Part shown: positions 12,395-16,749 of the stretch, piece by piece | How the letters are laid out: each line of letters begins with the position of its first letter | Position numbering within the stretch: position 1 is the stretch's first letter | DNA from: an uncultured Alistipes sp. | GTDB lineage: Bacteria > Bacteroidota > Bacteroidia > Bacteroidales > Rikenellaceae | Reading direction: 5' to 3' | DNA: 16,749 nt | Assembly (NCBI GenBank): GCA_904502075.1 | Contig: CAJGDL010000024.1 | Coordinates: 1 to 16,749 of the forward strand | Program-made: the position numbers and the translations under genes | The notes under the pieces: generated by a model | Told to the model about the DNA's origin: nothing | The model's database searches: none | The model's input: the letters and a program-made list of their open reading frames with translations, nothing else

Positions 12395-14485
12395 TTAGTA
12401 AACCCACTCGAAATCATCTACATAGACCTCGTTCGAGTCGCATCCGCACATGTAGTCTCCGTAGGCATTGGCCGAGCACGAAACGGCAATGGCGTAACTC
12501 TTCGAGGGCTTGGTCACCTTGTCGTAGTAGTAGAAGGGCACATCGACCGTGATCATCTTGTCGCCCGTGCTCGTGGCATTGATCCAGAACGAGGCGTAGC
12601 CGATGATGGCACCCTCGGCCACCGAAGTTTGGGCGGCAGGATCCCACATACCGGTCGGGGTGCTCAGACCCGACGACACCTCATGCAGGGCCGACCAGTC
12701 GATGATGGCCACATAGATACGCGCCTTATCCTGACCGCCCTTGGCGATGGGATCCTTGCCCGAGGCATCCTTGTACTTGGTCATATTCACCGAACCGATC
12801 TTCGACGCATAGTACTTGAAACGCAGGGCTGTAGGACGCGCCTTCCACTCGTAGGGCTTACCGAACGACACGGTACCCTGGGTCGAGGGCTTCACGAAGG
12901 TTCCCGAGAAGAGGTTACCGGCAGCCAGGATACCGGCGGCACTCTCCGAGTGCATGCGGGCACAATAGCTACCTCCCTGACCGGCAAACTGCTGCTGCGT
13001 ACAGAGGTTCTTGAGTTTCGAGATGTTCATGTAGTTGTTGTTACCCGAGCCCCAGAAGGTGGTCTCCTGGTTGGCAATCGAGAAGCAGCTCAGCGTCGAG
13101 TCCTCGAAGTCTCCATAGGGGATCGTCTGATCCACAGCCACCGTAAAGGCAGCCACAGCCTCTTTCTCCACTCCGCCGATCACCGCCTTGGCCTCGTAGG
13201 CGGTATTGGCCAACACGCCCGAGTTCACATCGAGCTGATAGGCTACGCCACCGACCTCGTTGGTCGTGGCCACCCACTTGGGCTCCACCTTGGCCACATA
13301 GGTCTCGTTGTCGAGCTTCGTAGCCGGATAGGTTACCCACGGGCCACCTGCACGGCGCATCTTCACCTGCACCGAACTTACGCTCGCATCGAAGATCTTC
13401 ACCTTTACATCGGCCGTATTGAGCCACAGGTCGCAATCGGCCTCCGTAGCGGCCACGATGCCCTGCGTGAGGAAGTTGGCCGTAGCCTTGCCTCGACCAC
13501 CATCGGCATCCTCGGCCGAGAAGAGGTAGCTATTCTCTCCACCGGCAAAGGGCGAGAAGAAGTCGTCGGTGAGCTGAATCTTCCAATTCTTCTCATCGGT
13601 CTTCGTAACAAACTCCGAGTCGGTCAGATCGATCGTTTGACCGGCCACCTCCACCGTGAGCTTCGTCAGCGCATTGGGCGACGAGAGGAGGATGGTCTTC
13701 GTGGTGTTGTAGAACTTCTGCGTGGTCGAAAGGTCGAAGCCTTCACCCTTGAAGACGGGCTCGGGGCTGAAGATGATCACATCGTCCACCACCGTAGGCT
13801 CCACAATCTCGAGGTCGAAGTCGAGCAGACCCTCGGCATCGGGCGAGAACTTGAAGTGGAGCGTATACTTGCCACCGGCCTTGATCGTCTGCTTGCCACT
13901 CTGGGCGATAGCACCCTTCTCGGCGTGCTCACCCGCAAAACTCCACTCGAGTTCGGCCTCCTGGCCATCGGGCAGGAAGTAACCGGTCTGGTTGTCGGTG
14001 TAGACCAACTGCTCACCATAGAGCGTGGCGGTGGTCTTAAAGCCTGCCTGGAGGTTCTCGGCCACCGAGGCGTCGTACTTCACGGTCACCGTGGCGTTGA
14101 GCACCTTGCAGAGCACCTCAACGCGCGTCTGCTCGCCGCCCTTGATTACAAAGTCGGCCTCGCCGCGATAACTCTTGTTGCTCCACGAGGCGATGCTCTT
14201 GTCGCCCAGCTCCACATCGATCGAGTAGCTACCGGCCAAGAGGCTCAACACCTCGGGCATCGGCTGCTCGGGGGTATATTTACGAATCAGGCCATCGGCG
14301 CTGTAGATACGGATCGTATAGTAATCCATCGGGTCATACTCACCGGTACGCGTATCGGTCGAAAGGGTGAAACTTACGGCACCCATACCACCTTCGACCC
14401 CATCGGGAAGACACACATCGCTCTTCGAGCACGAAGTGGCCAAAAGAGCCACCAGGGCCACACTGTATAAAAGTATCTTTTTCAT
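12395..14485 (-). CDS. DUF4493-PCMD surface lipoprotein
   Basis: A 696-aa predicted surface lipoprotein of unknown function. The signal peptide ends LLATSC, with lipidated Cys19 followed by SKSD. A DUF4493 domain covers about 32-230: GAVSFTLSTDTRT, the LLAGSYSIDVELGD strand (82-95), YRGEADFVIKGGEQTRVEV and CKVLNATVTVKYD (126-138). Two beta-sandwich segments follow: 235-345, and 350-450 which is fibronectin-III-like. A PCMD domain spans about 455-696: YGDFEDSTLS, TTFWGSGNNNY (475-485), GSYCARMHSESAAGILAAGNLFSGTFV, RPTALRFKYYA (550-560) and terminal EVYVDDFEWVY. This joins the two families seen separately in neighbouring genes. The ATG is 14 bp after the 570-aa lipoprotein stop, so they share a transcript. 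An outer-surface adhesive or structural role is possible but unproven. Confidence 0.9.
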   Translation of the reverse strand: MKKILLYSVALVALLATSCSKSDVCLPDGVEGGMGAVSFTLSTDTRTGEYDPMDYYTIRIYSADGLIRKYTPEQPMPEVLSLLAGSYSIDVELGDKSIASWSNKSYRGEADFVIKGGEQTRVEVLCKVLNATVTVKYDASVAENLQAGFKTTATLYGEQLVYTDNQTGYFLPDGQEAELEWSFAGEHAEKGAIAQSGKQTIKAGGKYTLHFKFSPDAEGLLDFDLEIVEPTVVDDVIIFSPEPVFKGEGFDLSTTQKFYNTTKTILLSSPNALTKLTVEVAGQTIDLTDSEFVTKTDEKNWKIQLTDDFFSPFAGGENSYLFSAEDADGGRGKATANFLTQGIVAATEADCDLWLNTADVKVKIFDASVSSVQVKMRRAGGPWVTYPATKLDNETYVAKVEPKWVATTNEVGGVAYQLDVNSGVLANTAYEAKAVIGGVEKEAVAAFTVAVDQTIPYGDFEDSTLSCFSIANQETTFWGSGNNNYMNISKLKNLCTQQQFAGQGGSYCARMHSESAAGILAAGNLFSGTFVKPSTQGTVSFGKPYEWKARPTALRFKYYASKIGSVNMTKYKDASGKDPIAKGGQDKARIYVAIIDWSALHEVSSGLSTPTGMWDPAAQTSVAEGAIIGYASFWINATSTGDKMITVDVPFYYYDKVTKPSKSYAIAVSCSANAYGDYMCGCDSNEVYVDDFEWVY

Positions 14486-14499
14486 GGTTCGAGCCTTTT

Positions 14500-16212
14500 T
14501 TATTGGTGAATAAGCAATTGGAGCGTAGCATCGGTCTTGGCCCCGTTGTTGTCCGTTACATGGAGTACGAAGTTGGCATAGCCCTTATCGGCTGCATCCA
14601 CCAACATATCGAGCATACCCATGAAGCTGGTGATGTCGAACGAGAGGAAGGTCTGATTCTTCACCTGGTCGCCCGTGGGGAAGAGCGAGCTAAGGAAGTC
14701 CACATACGAAGGATCGGGGTTGATCAGGTCGATGTTCTCCACCGGAAGCAGTCCATCCAAAGCGGCGGCATCGAGCACATCCGAGTCGATATCCACCGTA
14801 AAGGCCTTGATACCGGCAGGAGCCGAAACCTCAATCTGAACCGTCAGCTCGGGCGTAATGGTGTAGGCCTTCGAAATGTCGTAGCCAACCCACTCCACCT
14901 CGGGAGCACCACCGGTCGAACCACCCTCCGAAGCCTTGTCCACCAACATCACGATGGGCTGCTGCACCGTATGGCCGGCCTCGTTCGTCACAGTGAGCGT
15001 AAAGGTGTGCGTACCCTGGTGCTCGTAGAGGATCCCCATCAGGTTGGTCAAGGGCACCGAGATCGCGGCCTTACCCAGCACCTTCGTTCCCGTGGGGATA
15101 CCCACCATCGTCAGGGCCGTGTTGAGCGTGGCGTTGGTAGCCGAGGTTACCTGACAGATATCAAACTCCGTGAGGATGTTCATATCCTCGAGCGACTGCA
15201 TAAAGGTTGCACTCGTGGACTCGATATTGACGACAAACGACTTGAAGGTCGAGTTGTTGGCATCTACATCGAAGACCACGGGCACCGTGCAGTTGCCATC
15301 CTGATCGAAATGCGAAGCCTTCAGCTGGAAGCTCTCGGCCAGGTCGTGGCCCTCCCAGGTGATGATCGGAGCCAAAGGATCGACCACTCCCTCGTCGGGG
15401 ATCACCGTCTCGGCCATCTGCTCCACCAATTCGGCCACATCGACCACGATCTCCTGATCCACGGTCAGCGTCTCAATCGTAATCGTGAAGACCACATTAC
15501 CCTCGTTCACATGGGGCATGTTCACCGTGATCTTGCGCCACTGACCCGCCTTCACGCCCTGAATCGTAGCCGACATCTTCGAGTTCTTACCGGCATAGTT
15601 GAGCGACATATCGACCGTCATCGTATTCTCCTCCTGCTCGGCACAGAAGAAGGCGGCACGCTCCTCCGTGTAGAGGAAGTTCATCGTATTGGCACCAATC
15701 GTCACATCGGTCTGCGAACCCGTCTCGAGCAGGTTGTAGAGGTCGGCGGCATAGCCCACCGACACCTTGATGTTCGAGAGTTTGCACTTGACGGTCTCCA
15801 AGGTATTGGTCTCGCCCTTCTGAATCGTGAAGGGAACCTCGGCACCATAGGTCGGCGACTCCCACTCGGCAGCGGGAATCGTCTCGTGCGACACGACAAT
15901 CAGTTTGTAGCTGCCCACCTTCAACTCAATGGGTGAAGTGGGCTTCTGACCATAGGTAAAGTTCTCGACTACCGAGCCATCCTCGTCGCTGATAATCTTA
16001 CAGAGGAAGTCATCGGTATTGATCGACGAGGCACGAACCACCTCGGCATCGGTGATCACCGAAAGCCCCTCCTCCGAGAAGCAGAGGAAGCCCGTGTCGC
16101 TGGTCACCAGCGGCTTTACCGGCTGCTGAAATTCGGTCTTATCGCTGCTGCAGGCCGTCATCGCAAAGGCGGCAACCAGCAGAGCACATGCGGATTTCAT
16201 AAAATTTTTCAT
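14500..16212 (-). CDS. DUF4493-domain surface lipoprotein with duplicated C-terminal domain
   Basis: A 570-aa predicted lipoprotein of unknown function. Its signal peptide ends AFAMTAC (Cys21), followed by SSDK. DUF4493 covers about 40-260, with the same landmarks as its neighbour: IELKVGSYKLIVVSHE (95-110), EVPFTIQKGETNTLETVKCKLSNIKVSVGY. After a linker, two copies of one domain lie in tandem at about 281-425 and 436-568. They share PIITWEGHDL/PEVEWVGYDI, FKSFVVNIES/IKAFTVDIDS, LTNLMGIL/ITSFMGML and TFTLTVTNEAGHT/NFVLHVTDNNGAK. A Gly/Ser linker (429-434) separates them. The ATG at 16212 lies 26 bp after the upstream stop; ATG at 16200 (MKSACALL) is a possible alternative. There is no PCMD domain here, unlike the next gene. 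Confidence 0.87.
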   Translation of the reverse strand: MKNFMKSACALLVAAFAMTACSSDKTEFQQPVKPLVTSDTGFLCFSEEGLSVITDAEVVRASSINTDDFLCKIISDEDGSVVENFTYGQKPTSPIELKVGSYKLIVVSHETIPAAEWESPTYGAEVPFTIQKGETNTLETVKCKLSNIKVSVGYAADLYNLLETGSQTDVTIGANTMNFLYTEERAAFFCAEQEENTMTVDMSLNYAGKNSKMSATIQGVKAGQWRKITVNMPHVNEGNVVFTITIETLTVDQEIVVDVAELVEQMAETVIPDEGVVDPLAPIITWEGHDLAESFQLKASHFDQDGNCTVPVVFDVDANNSTFKSFVVNIESTSATFMQSLEDMNILTEFDICQVTSATNATLNTALTMVGIPTGTKVLGKAAISVPLTNLMGILYEHQGTHTFTLTVTNEAGHTVQQPIVMLVDKASEGGSTGGAPEVEWVGYDISKAYTITPELTVQIEVSAPAGIKAFTVDIDSDVLDAAALDGLLPVENIDLINPDPSYVDFLSSLFPTGDQVKNQTFLSFDITSFMGMLDMLVDAADKGYANFVLHVTDNNGAKTDATLQLLIHQ

Positions 16213-16238
16213 ATCTTACTCCTTATTTTTTCGCTTGA

Positions 16239-16749
16239 TTAAGATTCGGGGTTCAGTTCCGTGCTCACGGTGATCTCCTCCACCACCGTCTCGTCGATCT
16301 TGATGACGATGACAGCCGTGCCGGCACTCTTCAGATCAAAGGTATAGGGCTTCAGCGTGTTGGCCTTGGCCACAAGTTTCTGGGTAGTGAACGAAAACTC
16401 CTCACCGGTCTGCTTGAGGGCCTTGCCCGAGATGGTAAACTCTCCGGGCAGTACAAAGACCGCCTTGTCGGTCGTGGTCGAGTCGAACTCAAACTCGTTG
16501 CCGGCAGCCGTCTTGAGGATTGCCTGCTCCTCGTGGAAATAGCTCAAGAAGTTCTCCGTAAAGGCCACCGTCACCAAGCCCTTTGTAAGCGAAGCCTTGA
16601 TCGTGGCCTCGGTTACCTGCTGCGAAAGAATGGTAAAGGGGGTTGAGCCCGTGTAGGCGGGGACATTTTCGCCCAGAATCTTGGCTCCAAGCTCTATTGC
16701 CGAGAGTTTACCGTCCGCCATTTGTTTCGAGAGCTCATCCGTTGCTTTA
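16239..16749 (-). CDS. 3' end of a DUF4493-like gene (5' end beyond window)
   Basis: The frame is open from the stop at 16239 to the window edge, giving 169 visible residues. The ATG at 16721 is internal: nine in-frame sense codons precede it (KATDELSKQ) without a stop, so the true start lies outside. The visible part has the second half of the DUF4493 pattern: YTGSTPFTILSQQVTEATIKASLTKGLVTVAF corresponds to the 'fTI..g..T.v...CKL.N..V.V.Y' stretch in both downstream neighbours, although Ser/Leu replaces the CK pair. It ends with a beta-rich segment (VIVIKIDETVVEEITVSTELNPES). It ends soon after that domain, so it lacks both PCMD and the duplicated C-terminal domain. It is probably the third DUF4493 lipoprotein of this operon; the signal peptide is not visible. 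Confidence 0.7.
   Translation of the reverse strand, partial: KATDELSKQMADGKLSAIELGAKILGENVPAYTGSTPFTILSQQVTEATIKASLTKGLVTVAFTENFLSYFHEEQAILKTAAGNEFEFDSTTTDKAVFVLPGEFTISGKALKQTGEEFSFTTQKLVAKANTLKPYTFDLKSAGTAVIVIKIDETVVEEITVSTELNPES

Noticed and set aside
16239..16721. Reading the last gene as complete with a start at 16721.
   Set aside because: The frame continues without a stop through nine further codons to the window edge, no signal peptide is present at that Met, and the neighbours of this family are lipoproteins with export signals.
1..16749. CRISPR arrays, tRNA or rRNA genes, integrases, transposase genes, toxin-antitoxin pairs or defence genes.
   Set aside because: I saw no regularly spaced direct repeats, no tRNA-like cloverleaf or rRNA sequence, and no proteins with motifs of these families on either strand.
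8929..16749. A classical polysaccharide utilisation locus (SusC/SusD pair with glycoside hydrolases).
   Set aside because: No TonB-dependent receptor, SusD-like protein, glycan hydrolase or hybrid two-component sensor is present; the barrels are too short to be SusC.

Overview
The window looks like a chromosomal segment of a Bacteroidota (Bacteroidales) genome, possibly Alistipes/Rikenellaceae-like. Reasons: the protein families (DUF4493 and PCMD lipoproteins, a FISUMP-domain lipoprotein, a Bacteroidales-type rseC-rnfB-rnfC-rnfD operon), Bacteroidota promoter boxes (TAnnTTTG with an upstream TTG/TTTG), few Shine-Dalgarno sites, and fairly high GC with AT-rich intergenic gaps. The genus is a guess. 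Every gene I accept is on the minus strand, so transcription runs from high to low coordinates.

Region 1 (16749 to 12321) is a surface-lipoprotein operon whose 5' end lies outside the window. It holds the 3' end of a DUF4493-like gene, a 570-aa DUF4493 lipoprotein with a C-terminal domain duplication, and a 696-aa DUF4493-PCMD lipoprotein. It closes with a strong intrinsic-terminator-like hairpin at about 12330-12369.

Region 2 (12291 to 8929) holds two paralogous short outer-membrane beta-barrel genes and a second PCMD lipoprotein. They are packed with 0-3 bp between stop and start codons, so their products are probably made together. The PCMD domain links the two regions, suggesting one cell-surface assembly or a duplicated module.

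Region 3 (8928 to 7248) has a 277-bp palindrome-rich gap, a Bacteroidota-type promoter and a BACON-like/FISUMP lipoprotein. A homoserine dehydrogenase gene (7210-6002) follows 37 bp downstream.

Region 4 (6001 to 3747) contains nadE (NAD+ synthetase) between two repeat-rich gaps. The glutaminase half of this NadE has Gly where the family has its catalytic Cys. Its promoter carries a palindrome at the expected transcription start and a related repeat 50 bp upstream. Two 124-138-bp elements with matching terminal inverted repeats end inside the TAA stop codons of hom and nadE. A third degenerate copy and REP-like palindromes lie next to them.

Region 5 (3746 to 1) is the start of the Rnf operon: rseC (TTG start), rnfB, rnfC and rnfD (cut by the window edge). 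These encode parts of the ion-pumping ferredoxin:NAD+ oxidoreductase, so an NAD synthesis gene sits beside an NAD-reducing complex.
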